64,000 bases of DNA from JBAZUK01 sp041661445 (GTDB lineage: Bacteria > Chlamydiota > Chlamydiia > Chlamydiales > SM23-39), in contig JBAZUK010000001.1 of NCBI GenBank assembly GCA_041661445.1, forward strand, positions 626,898 to 690,897. The letters run 5' to 3'. Made by a program: the position numbers and the translations under genes. Shown piece by piece: positions 26,829 to 35,394 of the stretch (positions are counted from its first letter, which is position 1; each line of letters opens with the position of its first letter). The notes under the pieces were generated by a model. That model saw nothing but the letters and a program-made list of their open reading frames with translations. It was not told the origin of the DNA and ran no database searches.

Positions 26829-27914
26829 TTGAAAATATTAATAGTTAAAACCTCTTCTTTAGGCGATATAATCCAATCCTTTAATGTATTAAATTATTTG
26901 CATTCAAAATTTAACGATGTTCAAATTGACTGGGTTGTTGAAAAGGCGAGCATTTCTTTAGTAAGATCCCACCCTCTTATTAGTCACGGCATATGCTATG
27001 ATATGAAAGTCTGGAAAAAATCTTTTTTTAAAAAAAGAAGCTGGGTATCTTTCTTTTGTTTTATAAGATTTTTAAGAAAAAAAAGATACGACATTGTTTT
27101 TGATTTGCAGGGAAACTGTAAGTCTGGTCTGGTTAGTTTTTTCGCAAAATCCAAAACTAAGGTCGGTTTCGGCGTCAAAAGCGTAAGGGAATGGCCAAAT
27201 CTTTTAGCTACGAATGTTCATATCGATGTAGATTTAAATATTAATATGCGTCTTCAGTACTTACAGTTAGTTACAAAATATTTTTCGGATGATAAGCCTT
27301 TTGCTATAAAAGGGTGCCGACTAAAGATTTCAAATGTCCAAAAAAATATCTTAAATGAGATATTGCAACATTTAAATTTACAGACAGATACTAAGATAAT
27401 GGTATGCTTTGGTGCAAAATGGCCAAACAAGCAGCTTTCATATGAAACCTTATTGTCATTTTTAAAACGGCTTCAAGAAGATTTGAACGCTTCTTTTTTA
27501 CTGATTTGGGGAAATGATTATGAAAAGGTTGTTGCTCAAAAATTAAACCAGGAATTTCAAAACAGCAGTCTGGTAATTGACAAAATTTCTATTCCGATGT
27601 GGCAAAATTTAATGAATGATGTTGATTTAGTGATTGCTATGGATTCATCTTCTTTGCACCTGTGCGGTACTATTGAAACATATAGCTTTAGTGTTTTCGG
27701 TCCGACAAAAAAAGAAGTGTTCCTGCCTTTAGGCGAGAATCATTTTGCATATCAGGGAAAATGTCCTTATAATATAGTTTTTAAAAAACAATGTTCTGAT
27801 TTAAGAACCTGTGTTACAGGGGCTTGTATTAGATATCTTAAGTCTGATGATATTTATTCTGCCTTTAGCCGTTGGTGGGAAAGTAAAAAAAATACTTGTA
27901 AAAAATCTCAATAA
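26829..27914 (+). CDS. Glycosyltransferase family 9 (heptosyltransferase-like)
   Basis: The 361-residue protein opens with KILIVKTSSLGDIIQSFNVL, the signature of heptosyltransferase I (WaaC/RfaC) type enzymes. GVKSVREWPN and VIAMDSSSLHLCGTIETYSFSVFGPT in the C-terminal half match the family's donor-binding region. It probably adds a sugar to the lipopolysaccharide core. The start is TTG at 26829 without a clear Shine-Dalgarno, so expression may be low or the start mis-set by a few codons. The sugar cannot be assigned by eye. Confidence 0.82.
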   Translation: MKILIVKTSSLGDIIQSFNVLNYLHSKFNDVQIDWVVEKASISLVRSHPLISHGICYDMKVWKKSFFKKRSWVSFFCFIRFLRKKRYDIVFDLQGNCKSGLVSFFAKSKTKVGFGVKSVREWPNLLATNVHIDVDLNINMRLQYLQLVTKYFSDDKPFAIKGCRLKISNVQKNILNEILQHLNLQTDTKIMVCFGAKWPNKQLSYETLLSFLKRLQEDLNASFLLIWGNDYEKVVAQKLNQEFQNSSLVIDKISIPMWQNLMNDVDLVIAMDSSSLHLCGTIETYSFSVFGPTKKEVFLPLGENHFAYQGKCPYNIVFKKQCSDLRTCVTGACIRYLKSDDIYSAFSRWWESKKNTCKKSQ

Positions 27915-27934
27915 TTATTACTTATCAAGATAAG

Positions 27935-27973
27935 GATGTAGAGTTGTTTTTACATCTCGAATAGTTTTTTTTT
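27935..27973 (+). terminator. Weak terminator after the glycosyltransferase gene
   Basis: GATGTA (27935-27940) pairs with TACATC (27951-27956) around a 10-nt loop, and a run of Ts follows at about 27965-27973. The stem is short. Confidence 0.45.
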
Positions 27974-27991
27974 AATTCTAGGAGAAAAGAG

Positions 27992-28111
27992 ATGAGAAAA
28001 TTTTTACTTTTGGCTGTAACAGCAGCTTTCATGTTTGCTTTAAGTTCTTGCCAAGAACAGCAAAAAAATGAAAAAAAAGAACAAAAAGAAAGATCTGAAA
28101 GAAGATGGTAA
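27992..28111 (+). CDS. Small lipoprotein of 39 residues
   Basis: A short gene with a strong AGGAGA site 6 nt upstream of its ATG. The protein has a signal peptide with a lipobox ending LSSC (Cys20), followed by 19 very polar residues (QEQQKNEKKEQ, then KERSERRW). After Lgt/LspA processing it would be a tiny acylated, highly charged peptide, comparable in layout to entericidin-type lipoproteins; no family was recognised. A strong hairpin follows 6 nt after its stop, so it has its own transcript end. Confidence 0.75.
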   Translation: MRKFLLLAVTAAFMFALSSCQEQQKNEKKEQKERSERRW

Positions 28112-28116
28112 TCTTT

Positions 28117-28152
28117 AAAATAAAGCGTTTATTTTAAACGCTTTATTTTTTT
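28117..28152. terminator. Bidirectional terminator after the small lipoprotein
   Basis: AAAATAAAGCGTTT (28117-28130) pairs with AAACGCTTTATTTT (28136-28149) and a T run follows. It also overlaps the stop of the convergent large gene, so it can serve both strands. Confidence 0.8.
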
Positions 28153-31103
28153 GTTTTCACGTAATTTACAAAAACTTTCATATAGGCATTTATCAAGCCT
28201 TCGTAAAAAGGTTTGTTGGTCATTAAGTTATACGAACTTTCGACAGCAGACTTAGCTAGAGGGACTCCAGCGGATGTAGCAAGAGATACGACAATTGAGC
28301 TACTAGCATTTTTAAATGTTTCTTTTGGAGAGATAACCGCAGCAGCTAATCCTATACCTCCAGTTAATATAGAGGCAGTCGGACTTAAATATCCTAAATA
28401 GCCTGCAGCAAAACTTGAGATTGATCCAACAATGTTAGTTATCGGTAGGCGGGGAAAAGTAAAAGATGATTGGCTTTCTACGTTTTCTAGAGATGTTGGT
28501 ATTTTTTCTACAGTTGCTTGCAGTGATAGGGCATGCTTAGTTAAATCCTGATGAATTTTTCCGGTAATGTTAGGAAAGTCAGTCAAATGCTTGGTTAGAA
28601 GATTTAAATACTTACTGAAGAAATTTTGCAGCACGGTTTTTTCACCTGCATATAAGGATCTATGCTTTTTTAACTTTGCTTTGAATAAAGAAAGAGATAT
28701 TGTGTATTCTTTGCTAAGATCTGAATCTTCTTTGCAATTCAATATGTTATCAACTGACTCTTTTAGCTCTTCAACATCTTTTGAATTTAAAGAAATATTT
28801 GAAAGCTCTTTTAAAAATTGCTGCATTTTATCTTTTGCAGCAGATAATTTCTGTTCACTTTGAGATGAATGATTGTGCGCAAGATATTCCTTCTGAGCTT
28901 TTGCTAAAGAAAATAATGGGCTTTTTGAAAAATAAGAGTTTTGAAAAATTTCTTCAAGTTTATTTGCAAAAGCCTTGTGATTTTTTATTTTGTCGAACTG
29001 CTTAAGGATCTTTTGATACTCAAGATTTATAGGTTCAAGTATATGAGCAGGGTCAAGTTCTTGAATTGTTTCAAGATGTTTTTTTATGAGGGATAATTTG
29101 CTTTCCATATCTTCAGATTTTAAAGATTCTTCTAAGGATTCAATAAGGAGCTTTAATTCTGTTGATAATAATTTTAAATGTTCTTTTCTTTCATGAAGTT
29201 CCTTGATCTTCAGAATATCATTTGTTAAATTTGTTTCTAAATTTAAAAATGGCTGTAATTTCTGCGACATTTCTCTTTTTACGGATTCTGCTTGAGAAGA
29301 GAGTTCATTATCTATTGAGATAAATAATCTTTTAATATCAGATATAGCTTTTTCAATCTTTTCTTCTTCTTCTTTTAATTGCGCCGGAGTTGGATCTACC
29401 AAAGCAGAAGAGCTTATTATTCCTTTAGCATCGGTGGATAATCCGGGAAGAGCTTCTGAATTTTTTTTCTTAATTTTTCTGTAAGATACAAGCAAACCCT
29501 CTTTCTGATGTCTTGAAAGAGTATTTAATTTCTCCTTTATAGAATCTTCTGTCCCCATGATGATCCCTTCTTCGATAATCCTGTCGACGAGTTCATCTCT
29601 TTGTTTGCGTTTAAGAGTCATCTCTTCTGCTAATGCCTTTCCCTCATCGCTATTTGGATCCGGCGCATAATCAAAAATAGGGTTAAGCATCATTATCAAA
29701 TTGCATAAATACTGTTCGAGTTTTTCAGGTTTGGCAAATAAGAGATTAAAGCAATTTTTTATTCCGGCCTCCAGCGCATCTTCGGAAATTGGTTTGATAC
29801 AACTTCTGTCTATATAGCCTTTCGCAGTTAATAATTTTGCGATTCTTTCAACAGGTGATTGTGGATCATATCCATTTTGTTTTACATATTGAAGCTCTTC
29901 TTGAGTTTTATAGGGCTCTCTTAATATAAGGACGGATAACAATTCGGAAAACTTTTTAATATCCTGACTTAACGCTTCATTTATAAGATTGGGTTCATCT
30001 TCTATGCTTTTTTCTTCCGGATTTTTATGCATCTCAGTTAGTAAATCCCCAATAATATCACATAAAAAATTATTTATAGCATGTGTGAAACCAGGTGTTG
30101 AAACAGACTCGAGTGTGTTTTGGATTACTGACGGCATAAAAGCTTTAATGATATAGCTGTGTGCTGTTTTTACTATCCTATTTGGAAAAAATTCTATAAT
30201 CCTGGCGCCTAAATAAGGTAGAATGCCGAGAGGATATGTGAAAAAAGACAAAAGAAATTTTGTTTTAGGATAGTTTTTTAAAAAATCAAAATCGAGTGTC
30301 TGAAATTTTTTTATGGGTGAGCTGAGCATTCTAAATGCCGGTCTTAGATCTTCTTTGGAAGCTGCCTGAGCAAATTCCTGATATAATTTCTCCGTTGATT
30401 TATATCCCAAAATTTCTGGCTTTTTTAATTCCTCTCTTACAAATTCATCCCTATCGCCAATTGGATTGTTCGGATCGTCTCTAAATCGTTCAACTGTTCT
30501 ATTGTAATTTGCTAAGTATGTATTTAATGTTCCTAATAAACCGCTCCCCAAGTTGGGAAGATTGTTCCCTTCTCTTAGAGAGTTTCTGGAAAAAAATAAT
30601 ATTTGGTTGAGAGTAAGCTGAATATAGAATTTTGGCAGCTTACCAAACCATAAATATAAATAATATGTAACAAACATTCTTGAAGTTGAGAGTTTAGGAA
30701 AATACTTTTTCATCGCATCGCTTATTTTCCAGAAACCAGGATTTTCACTCTGGGATAATTCTTTAAGAACCAGACGTAATTTATTGCCGTCTTCTGATGA
30801 AGCCTCTCCTTGATTGCCAAACCAATGCAAAGTGTTAAGCGTAGTAAACAAAGATGCTTTTTCAACAAACTCTTTAGCGCGAATATCCGTTTCCAATTTT
30901 AAACTTTGAATATCATTCTGTTTCTGAGGCGGAGTCTTCTCTATTTGAGAAATCAAATCTCTTTGATTGATGGATATAGAAGAGGTTTTAGGCTTAGGCG
31001 AAGACGGATTGACCTTGCTAGGTGAGACTGGAGGGGATTTTTGAGGCGAAATAGGGGAGATTGGCATATTTCTAAGTGGAGTGGAATTGATAGGACTTGT
31101 CAT
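28143..31103 (-). CDS. Large hypothetical protein, Pro/Ser-rich N-terminus and Inc-like hydrophobic hairpin
   Basis: No family was recognised for this 986-residue protein. The first 45 residues are Pro/Ser/Lys-rich with SPISPQKSPPVSPSK-type repeats. The middle is helical, with a likely coiled coil between about 580 and 880 (many Glu/Lys/Leu). Near the C-terminus two hydrophobic stretches, about residues 910-928 and 932-948, are separated by a very short loop, the bilobed layout of chlamydial inclusion-membrane (Inc) proteins. There is no cleavable signal peptide. A type III-secreted host-facing protein is plausible but unproven. Confidence 0.6.
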   Translation of the reverse strand: MTSPINSTPLRNMPISPISPQKSPPVSPSKVNPSSPKPKTSSISINQRDLISQIEKTPPQKQNDIQSLKLETDIRAKEFVEKASLFTTLNTLHWFGNQGEASSEDGNKLRLVLKELSQSENPGFWKISDAMKKYFPKLSTSRMFVTYYLYLWFGKLPKFYIQLTLNQILFFSRNSLREGNNLPNLGSGLLGTLNTYLANYNRTVERFRDDPNNPIGDRDEFVREELKKPEILGYKSTEKLYQEFAQAASKEDLRPAFRMLSSPIKKFQTLDFDFLKNYPKTKFLLSFFTYPLGILPYLGARIIEFFPNRIVKTAHSYIIKAFMPSVIQNTLESVSTPGFTHAINNFLCDIIGDLLTEMHKNPEEKSIEDEPNLINEALSQDIKKFSELLSVLILREPYKTQEELQYVKQNGYDPQSPVERIAKLLTAKGYIDRSCIKPISEDALEAGIKNCFNLLFAKPEKLEQYLCNLIMMLNPIFDYAPDPNSDEGKALAEEMTLKRKQRDELVDRIIEEGIIMGTEDSIKEKLNTLSRHQKEGLLVSYRKIKKKNSEALPGLSTDAKGIISSSALVDPTPAQLKEEEEKIEKAISDIKRLFISIDNELSSQAESVKREMSQKLQPFLNLETNLTNDILKIKELHERKEHLKLLSTELKLLIESLEESLKSEDMESKLSLIKKHLETIQELDPAHILEPINLEYQKILKQFDKIKNHKAFANKLEEIFQNSYFSKSPLFSLAKAQKEYLAHNHSSQSEQKLSAAKDKMQQFLKELSNISLNSKDVEELKESVDNILNCKEDSDLSKEYTISLSLFKAKLKKHRSLYAGEKTVLQNFFSKYLNLLTKHLTDFPNITGKIHQDLTKHALSLQATVEKIPTSLENVESQSSFTFPRLPITNIVGSISSFAAGYLGYLSPTASILTGGIGLAAAVISPKETFKNASSSIVVSLATSAGVPLAKSAVESSYNLMTNKPFYEGLINAYMKVFVNYVKTKK

Positions 31104-31354
31104 AAAAACTCTTTTAATAAATTATTTTTTTAATATTTGCTGAAATAAATATCTTTTTTTTAATCTCTTAATTATATCAAAGTTATTAAAATAATTAAAT
31201 ATTTAATTATTTTTAATATATAGTATATAATTGTTTTTTTTTAGTTTTAAATTAAATCAACTTTTAAAGTGTAATTTCCTTAACTCAAATGATACATTTA
31301 CAAAAAAATTACATAACTTATATTATGATTTAAAAATTTTTTCAAGAAAACTTT

Positions 31355-31996
31355 ATGAATGAATTTGATGACTTATTAAACACAGTAAATATTTTACTTG
31401 GGCCGAATGGTTGCGAGTGGGATAGAAAACAAACCCTTGATAGTTTGAAATTGTTTTTTTTAGAAGAGTCTTATGAGCTTATTGATGCTATTGATGAAAA
31501 AAATAATGATCATATATTAGAAGAAGCGGGCGATATCCTTTTTTTGGTGGTATTTCTTTCCAAAATTGCTGAAAACAGCAATTTATTTGAACTTGATGAG
31601 GTAATAAGGAACATTAGAGAAAAATTAGTGCGCAGACACCCCCATGTTTTTGGAGATGAACAAGTTAAAGGTGTTGATGACATTCTTGAGAATTGGCAGA
31701 AAATTAAAAAAGAAGAAAAGAATCATAAAAATAGAAAAAACATATTTGATGGCCTGCCAAGATCGATGCCGGTCCTTATGAAAGCTCAAAAAATGATTAG
31801 TATTTTAAAAAAGAAAAATTACATTCAAAGTAAAGAAAAATTTTTAAATAAACAGCAGTTTGATGATCAAATATCTTCTTTACTAATAAAGGCAACTAAT
31901 AGCGGGTATGATCTGGAAACTGAAATCAGGAGTCAAATGAAATCTTTTATTGAATCTGCAGGAATAAAAAATACCGGAGATAGCCTCGAGGCATAA
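31355..31996 (+). CDS. mazG: MazG-type nucleoside triphosphate pyrophosphohydrolase
   Basis: The 213-residue protein has the MazG motifs: GCEWDRKQTLDSLK, EESYELIDAI, EEAGDILFLVVF and RRHPHVFGD, with the Glu/Asp residues that bind Mg. The family hydrolyses NTPs to NMP and pyrophosphate, often to clear damaged nucleotides. It is shorter than the E. coli enzyme (about 263 residues), with only one well-kept domain. The stop abuts the 3' end of the SRP RNA gene on the other strand. Confidence 0.93.
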   Translation: MNEFDDLLNTVNILLGPNGCEWDRKQTLDSLKLFFLEESYELIDAIDEKNNDHILEEAGDILFLVVFLSKIAENSNLFELDEVIRNIREKLVRRHPHVFGDEQVKGVDDILENWQKIKKEEKNHKNRKNIFDGLPRSMPVLMKAQKMISILKKKNYIQSKEKFLNKQQFDDQISSLLIKATNSGYDLETEIRSQMKSFIESAGIKNTGDSLEA

Positions 31997-32073
31997 AAGC
32001 TTTAATCTTAAGGCTGCTGCCTTCCGGCCCTGACCTGGTTCGAAGAGCTTTTTTCTTCAAGATCCCCGGTAAA
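31993..32073 (-). ncRNA. ffs: Bacterial small signal recognition particle RNA (4.5S type)
   Basis: Reading the minus strand, the core motif CAGGTCAGGGCCGGAAGGCAG, with its asymmetric loop and GGAA-type tetraloop, matches the conserved Ffh-binding hairpin of SRP RNA. The flanks pair to extend the helix (ATCTTGAAG with CTTAAGAT). Ends are approximate. It guides membrane-protein targeting with Ffh. It lies between mazG and the SpoIID gene and touches the end of mazG. Confidence 0.9.
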
Positions 32074-32117
32074 AATTATCTAAAATATATCATATTTTTT
32101 CAATTGTAACAATATAA

Positions 32118-33287
32118 TTATTTTATCTCGGATTTCAATGGTGTAGCTGAAAGATTTAATAAATAAGTATCTGGGAAGAACTTAGATAGAATCTTTGCTG
32201 CATTGTCTCCATTTTGAGCCATTTGCGTAGCTGAATGCAGGCAAATGCCAACTCCTATTCCTTTTCCATAACCGGTAAATAAAACGTCATTATTCATTAC
32301 AACAACCTGCATGTCATTGCTAATAACATTCTCTTTTCCAAGAATTTTCTGAAAAGTAATAAAATCAATATCTTTTGATTCATTCATGCTTTTCAATTTC
32401 AAGGCATATGTTTTTTTAGAGAAATTATCAGTATATAACTCCACGCCTGTTACGCCTGAAATATTTAATAAATTTTCAAATTGTTTTTTTGATATTTTAT
32501 AATTCCATTTAGATTCTTCTCTGATCAATGCAGCATGAGGAGCTTCGACGCCGACTTGCGGACCTAATGCTTCTTTTCTAAAAATTGTGCTGTAAGGTGC
32601 AGTTTTCCCGGCTGAGTTTTCAGTCCATGTTGCAATAAACGGATTATTGCTGCCTTTGTTTGATAAAACCAAAATGAGGTGTTTTGTTCTGTCAACTGCA
32701 TTGGATACATGTGAATCAGGCTGAACGATTACCTTGCCTTGATAATTTACGTCCTCAGCAGAAACATGCCAAAAAGCATTTTTGTTTTTTACAACATTTG
32801 AGCAGGCAGTTGTTCGGGATGCAATAGCTACCGCTGCCATAACTTCATTTTCTAAAGGATAGGGGAACTGAGGAGTTAAAATAGATTTCAAATAAGATTC
32901 TATTTCAACATCATTGATCACATTTATTTTGTTTTTTACTTTAATTACTGTAATCGCTCCGTCATATTCTATGCCGTTTACGAGAAGAGATGAATTTTTT
33001 GATTTTGGCGCAATATGTATTTGATGTATTCCAGGATATTCTTCGCCCCATTTTATTCCGGAATCGATGGCTCTGACCATAAATCTTTTGCCGGAAACTG
33101 AAGATGTTATTTTGCTGCCATCCTGTGGGTTAGAAACCAGATAGGCTCCTTTTGATTCAATCAACGCTTCTTCAATATTTTTTGCCAAAAGCACTTGAAT
33201 GTTTTCAGGAGGATTTGTTTTTGCAGAATCTAATGCAAAAATTGATGTTGTTAAAAATATAATTAATAAAGAAAAAGCTTTCTTCAT
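32118..33287 (-). CDS. SpoIID/LytB-domain protein (peptidoglycan lytic transglycosylase family)
   Basis: The 389-residue exported protein has a signal peptide (MKKAFSLLIIFLTTSIFA) and a SpoIID core: INVINDVEIESYLKSILTPQFP, then EVMAAVAIASRTTACSNV, HVSAEDVNYQGK and GIGVGICLHSATQMAQNG. SpoIID proteins cleave peptidoglycan glycan strands, and chlamydial members have been linked to division-septum remodelling. Where B. subtilis SpoIID has its catalytic Glu (SEMP-type motif), this protein appears to have Gln (TPQFP). It overlaps ruvB by 4 nt and is downstream of it. Confidence 0.82.
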   Translation of the reverse strand: MKKAFSLLIIFLTTSIFALDSAKTNPPENIQVLLAKNIEEALIESKGAYLVSNPQDGSKITSSVSGKRFMVRAIDSGIKWGEEYPGIHQIHIAPKSKNSSLLVNGIEYDGAITVIKVKNKINVINDVEIESYLKSILTPQFPYPLENEVMAAVAIASRTTACSNVVKNKNAFWHVSAEDVNYQGKVIVQPDSHVSNAVDRTKHLILVLSNKGSNNPFIATWTENSAGKTAPYSTIFRKEALGPQVGVEAPHAALIREESKWNYKISKKQFENLLNISGVTGVELYTDNFSKKTYALKLKSMNESKDIDFITFQKILGKENVISNDMQVVVMNNDVLFTGYGKGIGVGICLHSATQMAQNGDNAAKILSKFFPDTYLLNLSATPLKSEIK

Positions 33288-34300
33288 AATAGCTCTCCAT
33301 GATTATTTTGGTATTTTTTTCCCATATGTTCATATCCGTTTTTTGTTACTTCGCGACCTCTAGGGGTACGTTTTAGGAAACCTTTCATAATAAGATAAGG
33401 TTCATTAACTTCTTGAAGCGTTAAAGACTCTTCGCCAATAGCAACTCCGATTGTGCTTATTCCAACAGGACCGCCGTTGTAATGATCAATAATTGTATTC
33501 AATATTCTTTTATCCATTTCATCTAAACCTTCAGCATCTATTGATAACATTTCTAAAGCTAAGTTTGCAACATCAATATCGACTATTTTTTTATTTTGCA
33601 TCTGAATATAGTCTCTTACCCATTTGATCAGGTTATTGGCAATTCTAGGAGTTCCTCTTGATCTTTTAGCAATACTCATGGCAGCTGCATCATCAAGCTG
33701 AATGTTTAATATTTTGGCAGTCCTGGTTATAATTTCTTGGAGGTCCTCTGCAGTATAATAATCTAATCTTGCATTAAATGAAAATCTTGATCGGAGTGGA
33801 GATGATAGAAGTCCGGCTCTTGTTGTTGCCCCGATTAGAGTAAACTTGTTTAATTTTACAGAGACACCTCTAGCATTAGGCCCGCTGTCGATTAGCAGGT
33901 CCAATGTGAAATCTTCCATTGCCGGATAAAGATATTCTTCGATTGCTTTGTTTAATCTATGGATTTCATCAATAAATAAAATGTCATGTTCTTTTAAAGA
34001 TGTCAAAATCCCCGCAAGGTCTCCCGGTTTTTCAATAACAGGACCTGAAGTTACAACAATATTTGTATTCATGGTTTTCGCAATAATATTGGCAAGAGTT
34101 GTTTTTCCAAGACCCGGGGGGCCGGAAAAAAGCATATGTCCTAAACTCTCATTTCTTTTTTTTGCAGCGCCGATATAAATATCTAACCTTTTCTTAATAC
34201 TGTCCTGCCCGATAAACTCGTTTAGACTTATCGGTCTTAAAGGAATTTCAAAAGATTTATCCTCTTTAGTTAAGCTTGACTGAATAAAATTTTCTTCCAT
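33284..34300 (-). CDS. ruvB: Holliday-junction branch-migration ATPase RuvB
   Basis: The 338-residue AAA+ protein has Walker A GPPGLGKTT (residues 60-68), Walker B ILFIDEIHRL and sensor ATTRAGLLSSPLRSRF. Its C-terminal winged helix ends with LKRTPRGREVT. With RuvA it drives branch migration at Holliday junctions. The SpoIID gene follows with a 4-nt overlap. The divergent neighbour is dcd, as recalled for CT040/CT039 in Chlamydia. Confidence 0.97.
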   Translation of the reverse strand: MEENFIQSSLTKEDKSFEIPLRPISLNEFIGQDSIKKRLDIYIGAAKKRNESLGHMLFSGPPGLGKTTLANIIAKTMNTNIVVTSGPVIEKPGDLAGILTSLKEHDILFIDEIHRLNKAIEEYLYPAMEDFTLDLLIDSGPNARGVSVKLNKFTLIGATTRAGLLSSPLRSRFSFNARLDYYTAEDLQEIITRTAKILNIQLDDAAAMSIAKRSRGTPRIANNLIKWVRDYIQMQNKKIVDIDVANLALEMLSIDAEGLDEMDKRILNTIIDHYNGGPVGISTIGVAIGEESLTLQEVNEPYLIMKGFLKRTPRGREVTKNGYEHMGKKYQNNHGELL

Positions 34301-34410
34301 TATTCTTTTACCTTTAAGAAAAAAAATATACGTTTTATAATAAAAATTCTAGCAAGAAAAGCATTTCACAGGCTATATCTATTTATTAAAGATAAAAAAA
34401 AGGATAAAAT

Positions 34411-34974
34411 ATGGGATTATTACCAGATTCAATAATTGAAAAGTTGGCAAATAAAGGAATGATCGAGCCTTTTGAAAAAAATCAAGTTAAGCAAGCCGAT
34501 AATAAAAAGATGATTAGCTATGGCCTGTCCAGTTATGGATATGATTTGAGAGTAGCAGATGAATTTAAGATTTTTACTAATGTATATAATTCTATTATTG
34601 ACCCAAAAAGTTTTCGGGAAGATTCTTTTGTTGAGATGAAAGCTGATACATGCGTCATTCCCCCAAATTCTTTTGCTTTGGCAAGATCTGTTGAATATTT
34701 TAGAATACCAAGAAACGTTTTAACAATTTGCATTGGAAAATCTACATATGCAAGATGCGGTATCATTGTAAATGTTACACCGTTTGAACCTGAATGGGAA
34801 GGATATGTAACCTTGGAAATTTCGAACACAACACCTCTTCCAGCTAAGATTTATGCTAATGAGGGCTTAGCTCAAGTTTTGTTTTTTGAAGCTAAACATG
34901 AGTGCAGTGTTTCTTATGCTGATAGAAAAGGTAAATATATGAAACAAGTTGGAATTACTATTCCTAAGCTTTAA
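34411..34974 (+). CDS. dcd: dCTP deaminase
   Basis: The 187-residue enzyme converts dCTP to dUTP, feeding dTTP synthesis. Family motifs are SYGLSSYGYDLRV, the substrate loop GKSTYARCGI and the catalytic-Glu region FEPEWEGYVTLEISNTTP, followed by EGLAQVLFF. Length is normal. It is divergent from ruvB. Confidence 0.95.
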   Translation: MGLLPDSIIEKLANKGMIEPFEKNQVKQADNKKMISYGLSSYGYDLRVADEFKIFTNVYNSIIDPKSFREDSFVEMKADTCVIPPNSFALARSVEYFRIPRNVLTICIGKSTYARCGIIVNVTPFEPEWEGYVTLEISNTTPLPAKIYANEGLAQVLFFEAKHECSVSYADRKGKYMKQVGITIPKL

Positions 34975-35038
34975 TATATTTTATAAAATTAATTGAATTT
35001 AATATTAAAAAAAATAATATGAAGTAAAAGATGAATAT

Positions 35039-35353
35039 ATGAAAAAAAGCAATAGCGATATTTTTTCTAAAATAATTGATGCAGTTGTTTTAAAATCCTG
35101 GTGGTTAATTTTATTTTTATTTGTTTGTTATGTTGGAAATGAATATGTTGTCCAAAGACGAAATATAGCAATTAATGAATTGAAAAATAAATATGACGCC
35201 CTGCAAGAAGAAAAACAATTAGCATATGAGAAAAAAGAAGATCTTGTTTTAAGAGTGCAATCTCAAAGTGATCCGGCTTGGGTAGAAAGAGTGTTAATTA
35301 AAGAATTAGGGGTTGTTCCTGAAAATCAAATAAAAGTATATTTTTCTAAATAA
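35039..35353 (+). CDS. FtsB/DivIC-like septum-formation protein
   Basis: The 104-residue protein has a short cytoplasmic N-terminus, one membrane segment (about residues 17-33, SWWLILFLFVCYVGNEY) and a coiled-coil periplasmic part (ELKNKYDALQEEKQLAYEKKEDL). A short globular end follows (DPAWVERVLIKELGVVPENQ), typical of FtsB/DivIC-type proteins that tether the divisome synthase. Chlamydiae lack FtsZ but keep several septal proteins. Its neighbours are dcd and the CNNM pair. Confidence 0.75.
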   Translation: MKKSNSDIFSKIIDAVVLKSWWLILFLFVCYVGNEYVVQRRNIAINELKNKYDALQEEKQLAYEKKEDLVLRVQSQSDPAWVERVLIKELGVVPENQIKVYFSK

Positions 35354-35394
35354 ATGGCTTTTTCTAAAATTAACGATGAAGTAAAAAATTATTT

